Source: Pelagibius sp040217155
GTDB lineage: Bacteria; Pseudomonadota; Alphaproteobacteria; Kiloniellales; Kiloniellaceae
Reading direction: 5' to 3'
Length of the DNA stretch: 64,000 bases
Assembly (NCBI GenBank): GCA_040217155.1
Contig: JAVJNS010000008.1
Location: forward strand, 186,001 to 250,000
In this document: positions 17,278-25,309 of the stretch, in pieces
Layout: the number at the start of each line of letters is the position of its first letter
Position numbering within the stretch: the stretch's first letter is position 1
Position numbers and translations under genes: made by a program
The notes under the pieces: generated by a model
Database searches by the model: none
What the model was told of the DNA's origin: nothing
Seen by the model: the letters and a program-made list of their open reading frames with translations, nothing else

Positions 17278-19047
17278 TCAGCCCGCCCGCATGCCGGCAA
17301 GGAACTTGTCGACTTCGCCGCTCAGCGTCTCCGACTGCTTGGACAGATCCCCGGCCGCGCTCAACACCTGCGACGAGGCCGCACTGGTCTGCTCCGAGGC
17401 CTGTTGAACCCCGGTGATGTTGGTGGAGACCTCCATGGTGCCCTGGGAGGCCTGCTGGACGTTGTTCGAGATTTCCCGGGTCGCCGCATTCTGCTGCTCG
17501 ACAGCCGAGGCGACCGCCACGGCGTTCTCGCTGATCTGCTTGATGACCTGGGTGATGCCCTCGATCGATTCGACGGTTCCCCGCGTGGCCGACTGCATGC
17601 CCTCGACCTGCGCCGAGATTTCCTCGGTCGCCTTGGCGGTCTGGTTGGCCAGAGACTTCACCTCGGAGGCAACGACCGCGAAGCCCTTGCCGGCCTCACC
17701 GGCGCGCGCCGCCTCGATCGTCGCGTTCAAGGCCAGGAGGTTGGTCTGCTCCGCGATGTCCTGAATCAGGCTGATCACGTCACCGATCTTCTGGGCGGCC
17801 GCGGCCAGCCCCTTGACCGAATCGTTGGCGGAGTCCGCATCGGTGGCCGCCTGGGTCGCGATCTTGTTCGACTCGGTAATCTGCCTGCTGATCTCGGTGA
17901 TCGAGGCGGTCAGTTCCTCCGCCGCCGAGGCCACCGTCTGCACGTTGCTGGACGCCTCCTCGGAGGCCGCCGCGACGGCCGTCGACTGGCTGCTGGTTTC
18001 TTCGGCGGAGGACGCCAGGGATTGCGCCGTCTGCTGCAACTCGGTCGCCGCCGCGGACACGGTGCCGATGATTCCACCGACACTGTTCTCGAAGCTGTCG
18101 GCAAGCTGCAGCATCTGCTGGCGCTTTTCATCCTCGCGGCGCGCTTCTTCCTGCGCCCGTTCTTCTTCCAGGCGCTTCAGTTCCTGGGTCTTACCCTTGA
18201 AGACGTTGAAGGCCTCGGCCACCTGCCCGATCTCGTCTTTGCTGCGCACCTCGACGGACACGCTGGTATCGCCCTCGGCCAGGCGATTGAGCGCAGTGAC
18301 CACCGTGGCGAGCGGGCCCGCCACGCCGGCGCGGGTGAACCAGGCAGCGATGCCGAAGCCGATCAGTGCCGAGACGATCGAGATTACCGTCAACTGCCAG
18401 ATGGCTTCCTTCTCATGCGCCTCGGCGGTCACCAATGCCTGCGCCGTGAACGCCTCGATCTCACGCAGAAGCGCCTCCAGCTCGTGGTTGAGCTCTTCTT
18501 CTTCTTCCGTGATGGCCTCAACAAGTTCGCCGGCCTCATTGCTCCGACCCTCGTTGGTGAGCTTGAAGATTTCCTTCGCGTGGTCCTCAAATGACTTGTG
18601 TTCGGCTTCGATGGTCTTGAGCGCCGCCAGCACTTTCTCGAACTCGGCCCTCTGCTCCGCCGTGTAGGCCTGTTCCAGCGCCGCTTCGGCGAGGCGCTCG
18701 CCCTCTATGATCTGTTCCCCGACCTCCGCGGAGACGCTTTCGAACTCGGTCTCGACCGCGCGGATTTCCTCGGCGGTCGCGTCTCCTCCCAGGCCGCTGA
18801 GCCGCATCATCCGCTCCAGAAGCACGGCCTGCTCCAATTGGCCGACGGTCACCCGGCTGACCATCTCGGTGAGCGGCATGTCCTGCTCCGCGACGCTTTC
18901 GATCTCCGTCCCGACTTTGTTCATCTGCCAGATTGCGACGCCCGACACGATGATCGTCGACAGAATGCAGATCCCGACGATGCCCATCAGCTTGTACATC
19001 ACCGACGATCCCAGGCCGAATCCTCCGCCCAGCTTGATACCCTTCAT
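17278..19047 (-). CDS. Methyl-accepting chemotaxis protein
   Basis: A 589-residue receptor. A first membrane helix (about 18-40, LMGIVGICILSTIIVSGVAI in part) is followed by a periplasmic four-helix sensor rich in Glu, a second helix near 235-255, a HAMP domain (NRLAEGDTSVSVEVRSKDEIGQVAEAF) and the signalling hairpin tip EQTNLLALNATIEAARAGEAGKGFAVVA. The sensor resembles small-helical-bundle MCPs of marine alphaproteobacteria; the ligand is unknown. ATG 19047 is preferred, with AGGAG eight bases upstream. An unusually AT-rich region lies upstream. Confidence 0.95.
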   Translation of the reverse strand: MKGIKLGGGFGLGSSVMYKLMGIVGICILSTIIVSGVAIWQMNKVGTEIESVAEQDMPLTEMVSRVTVGQLEQAVLLERMMRLSGLGGDATAEEIRAVETEFESVSAEVGEQIIEGERLAEAALEQAYTAEQRAEFEKVLAALKTIEAEHKSFEDHAKEIFKLTNEGRSNEAGELVEAITEEEEELNHELEALLREIEAFTAQALVTAEAHEKEAIWQLTVISIVSALIGFGIAAWFTRAGVAGPLATVVTALNRLAEGDTSVSVEVRSKDEIGQVAEAFNVFKGKTQELKRLEEERAQEEARREDEKRQQMLQLADSFENSVGGIIGTVSAAATELQQTAQSLASSAEETSSQSTAVAAASEEASSNVQTVASAAEELTASITEISRQITESNKIATQAATDADSANDSVKGLAAAAQKIGDVISLIQDIAEQTNLLALNATIEAARAGEAGKGFAVVASEVKSLANQTAKATEEISAQVEGMQSATRGTVESIEGITQVIKQISENAVAVASAVEQQNAATREISNNVQQASQGTMEVSTNITGVQQASEQTSAASSQVLSAAGDLSKQSETLSGEVDKFLAGMRAG

Positions 19048-19547
19048 CTCACTCACTCCTATCCCGATCAACAATTGAGCTTCGCCTGCGCGCGGCCGAC
19101 CTATGCCCCGTGGAGGACGACCGGCCGCGGCAATGCCGCGAAAATTGCCACCGAAGGCGTGACGCCGCGGCGCCGTCCCGCTTCGCTTCCTATCGTCCTG
19201 ACCCAGTCGGGCGGAAAAAAGTCTGCTCAGCGGGAATATATAATCAACAAGCGTATAAAAATTCAGTAAAGAAGCTCTAAGTATTCACTTAACGATATTG
19301 TAATTCTCCTTTCTTGTTTCAGTAATTTATAGTATAGGTATTTCTACTATAAGTTGCTGTCATGATGATCGTTGTATTATTCAACAAAAAATTGTTATTG
19401 ACGAATTGACTACCCGTTTTGAGTGTATTTGCACGGCTGGAAATTCGCCGCGGCCGGTCTACCCATAGGCTTGGCGATCCCGGCGCAGCCCCCTAAACTC
19501 CGGCCCGCTTTCCGCGGCCGCGCCGCAACAGCCAGGATCATCAGGAT
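19048..19547. other. 500-bp intergenic region with an AT-rich patch
   Basis: Spacer between the divergent mcp and fumC genes. From about 19220 to 19415 the base composition falls sharply to AT-rich, unlike the rest of the core genome. It includes TTATAGTA (19327-19334) and TACTATAA (19345-19352), a perfect 8-bp inverted repeat with a 10-nt loop, and a near-match to a CtrA site (TTAA-N7-GTAA, 19289-19303). No coding frame is convincing. Promoters of both genes must lie here. Confidence 0.6.
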
Positions 19548-20957
19548 ATGTCTGCCGATATCGAGACCCGCATCGAGACCGATTCCATGGGCGAGATCGC
19601 CGTGCCTGGCGATCGCTACTGGGGCGCGCAGACCCAGCGTTCCTTGACCAACTTCAAGATCGGCGGCGAGAGGATGCCGCCCGCCCTGGTCAGGGCGCTG
19701 GGCATCCAGAAGCTGGCGGCGGCGCGCACCAACAAGGCGCTGGGCGTACTCGACGGCAAGCTGGCCGAGGCGATCTGCCAGGCGGCCCAGGAAGTCGCCG
19801 ACGGCAAGCTCATGGACCACTTCCCGCTGGTGGTCTGGCAGACCGGCTCGGGCACCCAGACCAACATGAACGCCAACGAGGTCATCGCCGGGCGGGCCAA
19901 CGAGATCCTCACCGGCGACAAGGGCGGCAAGGAACCGGTGCACCCCAACGACCACTGCAACATGGGCCAGTCGTCCAACGACACCTTCCCCACCGTGATG
20001 CACATTGCCGCGGTGCAGAAGATCGTCGGCGAAACCATCCCGGCGCTGGGCGAATTGCACGCCGCCCTCGACGCCAAGGCGAGAGCTTTCGAGTCCATCA
20101 TCAAGATCGGCCGGACCCACCTGATGGACGCCACGCCGCTGACCCTCGGCCAGGAGTTTTCCGGCTACGCCACCCAGATCGCCTACGGCATCAAGCGGCT
20201 TCAGGGCTCCACCGAACGCCTGCTGCAGCTGGCCCAGGGCGGCACCGCCGTCGGCACCGGCCTGAACGCCATCGACGGCTTCGCCGAAGCCTTCGCCGCG
20301 GAGGTCGCGAAAATCACCCAGTTGCCCTTCATCACCGCCGAGAACAAGTTCGAGGCCCTGGCGGCGCACGACGCCGTGGTCGAAGCCTCAGGCGCGCTCA
20401 ACACCATCGCCTGCTCGCTGATGAAAATCGCCAACGATATCCGCCTGCTCGGCTCCGGACCGCGCTGCGGTCTCGGCGAGTTGCGCCTGCCGGCCAACGA
20501 GCCCGGCTCCTCGATCATGCCGGGCAAGGTCAATCCGACCCAGGCCGAAGCCATGACCATGGTCTGCGCCCAGGTGATGGGCAACCACACCACCTGTACC
20601 GTGGCCGGCTCCAATGGCCACTTCGAATTGAACGTCTTCAAGCCGGTGCTGATCTATTCGCTGCTGCAGTCGGCTCAATTGATCGGCGACGCCTGCGACT
20701 CTTTCCGCAGCAACTGCGTCGAAGGCATCGAAGCAGACGAAGAGCGCATCGCCGCCTTGATGCGCCAGTCGCTGATGCTGGTGACCGCCCTAAATCCGCA
20801 CGTCGGCTACGACAATGCCGCCTTGATCGCCAAGAAGGCCTACAGCGACAACTCGACCCTCAAGGAAGCCGCCATTGCCCTCGACCTCTTGAGCGGGGAA
20901 CAGTTCGACGAATGGGTGCGGCCCGAGAGCATGCTGGGCCCCCGCCGCCAGGAATGA
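19548..20957 (+). CDS. fumC: Fumarate hydratase, class II
   Basis: A 469-residue fumarase of the iron-free, heat-stable class that interconverts fumarate and malate in the TCA cycle. It begins IETDSMGEIAVPGDRYWGAQTQRS, has the substrate regions TGSGTQTNMNANEVIA and GRTHLMDATPLTLGQE, and the catalytic-serine loop GSSIMPGKVNPTQAEA near residue 320. The length is standard (about 460-470). ATG 19548 follows AGGA. Confidence 0.97.
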   Translation: MSADIETRIETDSMGEIAVPGDRYWGAQTQRSLTNFKIGGERMPPALVRALGIQKLAAARTNKALGVLDGKLAEAICQAAQEVADGKLMDHFPLVVWQTGSGTQTNMNANEVIAGRANEILTGDKGGKEPVHPNDHCNMGQSSNDTFPTVMHIAAVQKIVGETIPALGELHAALDAKARAFESIIKIGRTHLMDATPLTLGQEFSGYATQIAYGIKRLQGSTERLLQLAQGGTAVGTGLNAIDGFAEAFAAEVAKITQLPFITAENKFEALAAHDAVVEASGALNTIACSLMKIANDIRLLGSGPRCGLGELRLPANEPGSSIMPGKVNPTQAEAMTMVCAQVMGNHTTCTVAGSNGHFELNVFKPVLIYSLLQSAQLIGDACDSFRSNCVEGIEADEERIAALMRQSLMLVTALNPHVGYDNAALIAKKAYSDNSTLKEAAIALDLLSGEQFDEWVRPESMLGPRRQE

Positions 20958-20967
20958 GCCGCGGCCA

Positions 20968-21291
20968 ATGAACGAAACGACGGCCGCGGCGCAGAACGGC
21001 GACACCTGGAAGGGCGCGCGCGAGACGGGCGAGCGCATCCGCAAGCGCTCCGTGAAGATCGCCGGGCACAGCACCTCGCTGTCGATGGAAGGCGTGTTCT
21101 GGGACGCGCTGAAGCAGGTCGCCGCCGGACGCGGCATCTCGCTCAATGCGCTCATTACAGAGATCGACCGGGGCCGCGGCACCAACCTCTCAAGCGCCGT
21201 GCGCGTCTATCTGCTGAACCACTTCCGCGAGGCGGCGCAGAGCGCGGTTACCCCCCGAGCCCCTTCAGCAGAGACTTCAGCCCTTCCTTGA
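20968..21291 (+). CDS. Ribbon-helix-helix domain protein
   Basis: A 107-residue protein with IRKRSVKIAGHSTSLSMEGVFWDALKQVAAGRGISLNALITEID, matching the RHH_4-type domain common in alphaproteobacteria; a short beta strand and two helices would form a dimeric DNA-binding unit. It starts 10 bp after fumC and is probably co-transcribed. Its last ~14 codons overlap the end of the convergent AsmA-like gene by 44 bp. Target and role are unknown. Confidence 0.75.
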   Translation: MNETTAAAQNGDTWKGARETGERIRKRSVKIAGHSTSLSMEGVFWDALKQVAAGRGISLNALITEIDRGRGTNLSSAVRVYLLNHFREAAQSAVTPRAPSAETSALP

Positions 21292-24200
21292 GCAGGTCCT
21301 CCGGCTTGGCCGGGGCGCTGGGCCTTGTCTTCTGCTGTTCCTGCTCGGCCGGAGCGGTATCGAGAGGCGCGATATCGACAGGTGCGATTTCGACCGCGGC
21401 CGGTTCTTGGCGGCGCTGGAAGGGTTGACCGTTGATGCCGACGTCCGGCGAGTCCAGCGGTCCGCGCAGGACAGCCGTCAGATAAGCGGTCTGCGGATCC
21501 GCGTCGCGGAACACGTCGGTGCGGCTTTCGACCCGCCAGACCGGCAGGTTGGCGTTCCCGGCGGTCATCGCGACAGCGTCCCGGCCGCGCACCCGCAGAT
21601 CGTCGCTGCGCAGAACGCCCTGATCCACGACGAAGGTACCGTCGACCTTCGCCGGCGCGCCGGCGAAGGCGCCGAACAACATGGTGGTGCTGTCGGTGAT
21701 GCCCTGTACCTCCTTCACCTTCTTGCCGAGAATGCCGAGCAACAAGGCGCCGGCCTGCTCTTCCACCTTGGCCGCCGCCGTTATGCTGCCGTCGAGCTTG
21801 CCGCTGCCGCTCAGGGCGGACACCAGCGCCGCCTCACTGCTGCCCTGACTATTCAGGTTGCCTCGCAGCGACATCGGCCCCGAAAAACGGTCGCTGTCCG
21901 TCATATCGCGCAGCAAGTCCTTCATCTCGATATTGGTGGCAGCGACCGCCGTCGCGATCTCCAACCCGTCCCGCGCGGTCGCCCGCGCGTCGGCCGTGCC
22001 GGTGACCGACAGCGTCCCGCCATAGGTCTTGGCATCGAAGCGCTTGAGATCGAGCAGGCCGCCGGCGAGGACCGCCTCGACCTCGGCGTCGGACAGGCGC
22101 AGCTGATCGATGAGAATCGCCTTGGCGTGCAGCTTCAAGTCGGCGTCGAAGTCCCGCAGCGCGGCGACGTCGATCGGCTTGGTCGACCAGCGGCCGCGCC
22201 CCGCCGGGCGCGAATCGCCGCCGGAGCCGGTCTTGGCCGACTGCCCGGCGCCCGTCTTGCCTTGGGTCTTGCCCGACTTCTTGCCAGCCGCCGCGGGAGC
22301 CGCCAGAGCGGCCAGCGGCATCACACCGGTGGTGAGTTCAGCGGTGACCTTGGGGCGCGCACCCGCCAGACCCAAACCGACGTCACCGGCCAGTATCTTC
22401 ACACCGGCAATCTCGCCTTCCAGCGCCGAGAGCTGCAGCGCCGCCGGCGCCGCCGACAGCTGCCCTTGCAATGCGACCGGCCCGAGACCGGCCGGAACCT
22501 CGGAGTCCCGCAGAAGTTCACCCAGCAAGACAGAGAGATCTGGATGGTTCAGTTTAACAGCCGCATCGATCGCGAGCGCCGCCGGTTGCAGTTCCGCCTT
22601 GCCCGCCGCTCGCAGCGTGCCGTTGAGCGCCGTGAGCGACTGATCGAAACGCAGTTGATCGCGGTTGCCATTGACCGCGCCGGCGAGGGAGAACGACTCA
22701 AGCGGCAGCTGACCGATGCCGTCGATGCCCAAAGCCTTGGTCAACCGCGACAACGCCGCCACCGAAATGTCCAGCGAGCCATCCACGGAAGGGTCGCGGT
22801 CAATGTTGGCGAGGCTGCCGGCGAAGCTTCCCCGGCTGCCCGCCAGATCGGCCACAGAGAGTTCGCGCACGACCACACCGCCGCGTTGCAGCGTGGCGTC
22901 CAGGCGCAGACCGTTGAGCGGCACGCCCCGGTAGGTCAACTGGCCGACCTTGACGTCAAAATTAGCGTCGAAACCGCCAAGCAGGGCCATGCCCGCCGGT
23001 TCATTTCGGGCCGGCGCCGGGGCGACACCCGGCACGGCGCCACTCTCGCCGACCGCGCGCTCCCGTTGCGGTGTTCCGGTTGTCGGAGCCGGCGCTCCCT
23101 GATCCGGCAGATAGGCATCCAGGTTGATTTTATCGAGGGTGACGCCAATGCCCAGCCCGGGACGGTCGCGCAGCGCGATGGCGATGCCGCCAGTCAAGCG
23201 GCTCACGTCGAGCTGCAGATCGGTCTCGCGCAGCGTGATCCGGTCGGCGCCAGCCTCGAACCCGGTCTTAACGACCATGCGGCGCAGACGGTCGGCCGGC
23301 ACCTCGGATGTGTCGACGCCAAGCCATTGCAGCAGTCCACGCAGACTGTCCGATCTGGCTTCCAGGGTACCGTCGAACCGCGGCCCCTTCGCCGCGCTCA
23401 GCCTTCCGGAAAGCGCAACATCGGAACTGCCCGGCAACTGCGCGGCGGCCTGCTCCAGCGTGACCTCCCCACCTTCCAGCCGCGCCGCGGCGCGCACCTG
23501 GCGTACCGTCTGGCCACGATAGAGCAGCGCATCGGCGCTCAGCGTGACACTGGCGGAGACGGTCTTGGGCAGTTCAAACCCGGCCCCGGCCCCCATCGTG
23601 CCCGCGTCTGCATCGGGCGCCGCCGGGACGGCGGCCGTCGTCGCGTTGTCCTGCGGGCGCGCGGCGGCCGACGCCTTGGCAGGCGCCGCGCCCTGCAGCG
23701 CCAACAGCTTGTCGAGATCGACCGTCTTGGCGGCCAGATCGACCGTGAAGTCCGGCACGTCGCCCAGGCGCGCCGAAATCTTGCCGCCCAGCAGCACAGG
23801 GCCGAGGCTGAACGCCACGGCGTCGGCTGTCGCTTCACTGTCGCTGCCGGTGATTTCCGCGCTCAGCTCAAAGGGCTGCGCCAATTGCGGCGGCAGGCCC
23901 GAAAGCGGCGCCGCCAGCGGCAGTCCCGCGATCATCCGGCCCAAGTCGTCGCCCTTGACCTGCAGCCGCCCGCGCAGAGTACGCAGAGCGTCATGGCGCG
24001 ACAGGGCGCCGAGAAACTGACCCGAAGCATCGGAACGCGGCAAGGTCAAAGACAGCGAAACCGCCGTGGCCCCGCCCTCTATCACGCGATCCAGGCTGAA
24101 ATCGAATTCGACCGGTACGCCCTGATAGGTCGCGGCGCCGCCGGCGACGAAGGGGCCGATCAGCGACTCGGCGCCGAGTTCCGCATTGAGGTCATCGACC

Positions 24201-24805
24201 ACCTCCGTGCGTCCGGTCTGGGCATCGCTGTAGCGCACCCGGCCGCCCTCGATGATGAAGCTGTCGACGCGGATCGACTCTTCACCCGCCGCCGCAAGCT
24301 TCGCCGGGGCGGCGCCGGGAGGTGACGCGCCCGGGTCCGAGGCGTCCGGATCCGGGCCGCCCGGGCCCGCAGCGCCGGGGCCCGTAGCGCCGGGGCCCGT
24401 AGCGCCGGGGCGGGGCGCGCCGGCAAAGTCCCAGTTCGCCCGGCCATCGGGCAGCACCTCGAGCCGCACCTGGGGTTTGACAAGGGTAACGCTCTCGACC
24501 CGGACAGTGCCGCTGAGCAGCGGCAGCAAGGCGACCCGGACCCGCAGCTCCTCCAACTGCACCATGGCGGCATCCGAGCCGCCTTCGATGTTGGCCAGGG
24601 TGACTTCGCGCGCGGAGAAGGCGGGGGCCGGCAAGAGGTGCAGGGTGACATCGCCGGCGATCGTCAGGTCGCGGCCGCTTTGCTGCTTCACCCAAGCGGC
24701 GATGCGATCCTTTTCTCCGTTCCAGTCCCAGAAGCTGGGCAATACCAGGAGCGCGCCCAGCGCCACGATGACCAGAACGACGATTACCAGGAGGGCCTTT
24801 TTCAC
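21248..24805 (-). CDS. AsmA-family protein
   Basis: A 1185-residue protein with one N-terminal membrane helix (about 3-23), then an AsmA N-terminal domain (WVKQQSGRDLTIAGDVTLHLLPAPAFSAREVTLAN). A long beta-rich body follows, with the AsmA C-terminal domain near 900-1100 (DLLRDMTDSDRFSGPMSLRGNLNSQG). AsmA-like proteins of the repeating-beta-groove kind span the periplasm and are linked to lipid transport and outer-membrane homeostasis. A Gly/Pro/Ala-rich insert near residues 132-165 comes from a 15-bp tandem repeat (24371-24410). The Pro-rich C-terminal tail overlaps the RHH gene. Confidence 0.88.
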   Translation of the reverse strand: MKKALLVIVVLVIVALGALLVLPSFWDWNGEKDRIAAWVKQQSGRDLTIAGDVTLHLLPAPAFSAREVTLANIEGGSDAAMVQLEELRVRVALLPLLSGTVRVESVTLVKPQVRLEVLPDGRANWDFAGAPRPGATGPGATGPGAAGPGGPDPDASDPGASPPGAAPAKLAAAGEESIRVDSFIIEGGRVRYSDAQTGRTEVVDDLNAELGAESLIGPFVAGGAATYQGVPVEFDFSLDRVIEGGATAVSLSLTLPRSDASGQFLGALSRHDALRTLRGRLQVKGDDLGRMIAGLPLAAPLSGLPPQLAQPFELSAEITGSDSEATADAVAFSLGPVLLGGKISARLGDVPDFTVDLAAKTVDLDKLLALQGAAPAKASAAARPQDNATTAAVPAAPDADAGTMGAGAGFELPKTVSASVTLSADALLYRGQTVRQVRAAARLEGGEVTLEQAAAQLPGSSDVALSGRLSAAKGPRFDGTLEARSDSLRGLLQWLGVDTSEVPADRLRRMVVKTGFEAGADRITLRETDLQLDVSRLTGGIAIALRDRPGLGIGVTLDKINLDAYLPDQGAPAPTTGTPQRERAVGESGAVPGVAPAPARNEPAGMALLGGFDANFDVKVGQLTYRGVPLNGLRLDATLQRGGVVVRELSVADLAGSRGSFAGSLANIDRDPSVDGSLDISVAALSRLTKALGIDGIGQLPLESFSLAGAVNGNRDQLRFDQSLTALNGTLRAAGKAELQPAALAIDAAVKLNHPDLSVLLGELLRDSEVPAGLGPVALQGQLSAAPAALQLSALEGEIAGVKILAGDVGLGLAGARPKVTAELTTGVMPLAALAAPAAAGKKSGKTQGKTGAGQSAKTGSGGDSRPAGRGRWSTKPIDVAALRDFDADLKLHAKAILIDQLRLSDAEVEAVLAGGLLDLKRFDAKTYGGTLSVTGTADARATARDGLEIATAVAATNIEMKDLLRDMTDSDRFSGPMSLRGNLNSQGSSEAALVSALSGSGKLDGSITAAAKVEEQAGALLLGILGKKVKEVQGITDSTTMLFGAFAGAPAKVDGTFVVDQGVLRSDDLRVRGRDAVAMTAGNANLPVWRVESRTDVFRDADPQTAYLTAVLRGPLDSPDVGINGQPFQRRQEPAAVEIAPVDIAPLDTAPAEQEQQKTRPSAPAKPEDLLKEGLKSLLKGLGG

Positions 24806-24959
24806 GATCGTTCCCTGTACCTTCTTGTCGCCGCCGGCGCCGGAGACATTGAAACCGGCACCAATTGCGCTAAGCTACTTGAAACAGGTGACTCCGGCAA
24901 AGCTGAAGGCGCAGTCTGTCGGCAAAAGCGATGGCACCCGGGGATCACGATACCGTTGA

Positions 24960-24988
24960 TTGCGGACCGGCGACGGCACATCGATAAT
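24960..24988 (+). promoter_or_regulatory. Candidate promoter for the 52-residue protein
   Basis: TTGCGG (24960-24965), a 17-bp spacer and GATAAT (24983-24988) lie 75 bp before ATG 25063. The same TTGCGG -35 hexamer is seen before serB. Confidence 0.45.
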
Positions 24989-25062
24989 ACTTGGCGTTGT
25001 GTGACACCAAGGCAAGGAAGACGGGGCCGCACCAGGAACCTAGCCGACGAGTGACAGTGCCA

Positions 25063-25221
25063 ATGGGTGAAATCGTCGATCTGGCCGCCTATCGCGCCGC
25101 ACAACGGCGGCGCCGGCTCGAAGAAGCCAAACGCAAGGACCGTGGCCGGCCGCTGGCGGAGCGCGGCGAAGCCAACAACACCAAGCCCGATACGGAACCC
25201 CTGGAAGACGATCCGGCGTGA
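25063..25221 (+). CDS. Small hypothetical protein with IVDLAAYRAAQRRRR motif
   Basis: Fifty-two residues beginning MGEIVDLAAYRAAQRRRR, followed by a charged, disordered-looking tail ending LEDDPA. Short proteins opening with a (V/I)DLxxYRxxR motif recur in alphaproteobacteria, but I know no function. The gene has its own candidate promoter and sits between divergent or convergent neighbours. No strong Shine-Dalgarno site is seen. Confidence 0.5.
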   Translation: MGEIVDLAAYRAAQRRRRLEEAKRKDRGRPLAERGEANNTKPDTEPLEDDPA

Positions 25222-25309
25222 CCCGCCTGCGGAGCCGGCGCGCGGAGAGTGATTTCGCCCTCTCGCGACGAGATTTCCTGCGCAAATTGGGGCTTTCTTT
25301 GTCCGCACC

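Noticed and set aside
21407..24325. 972-codon plus-strand open frame
   Set aside because: Antisense shadow of the AsmA-like gene; no recognisable domain and no ribosome site.
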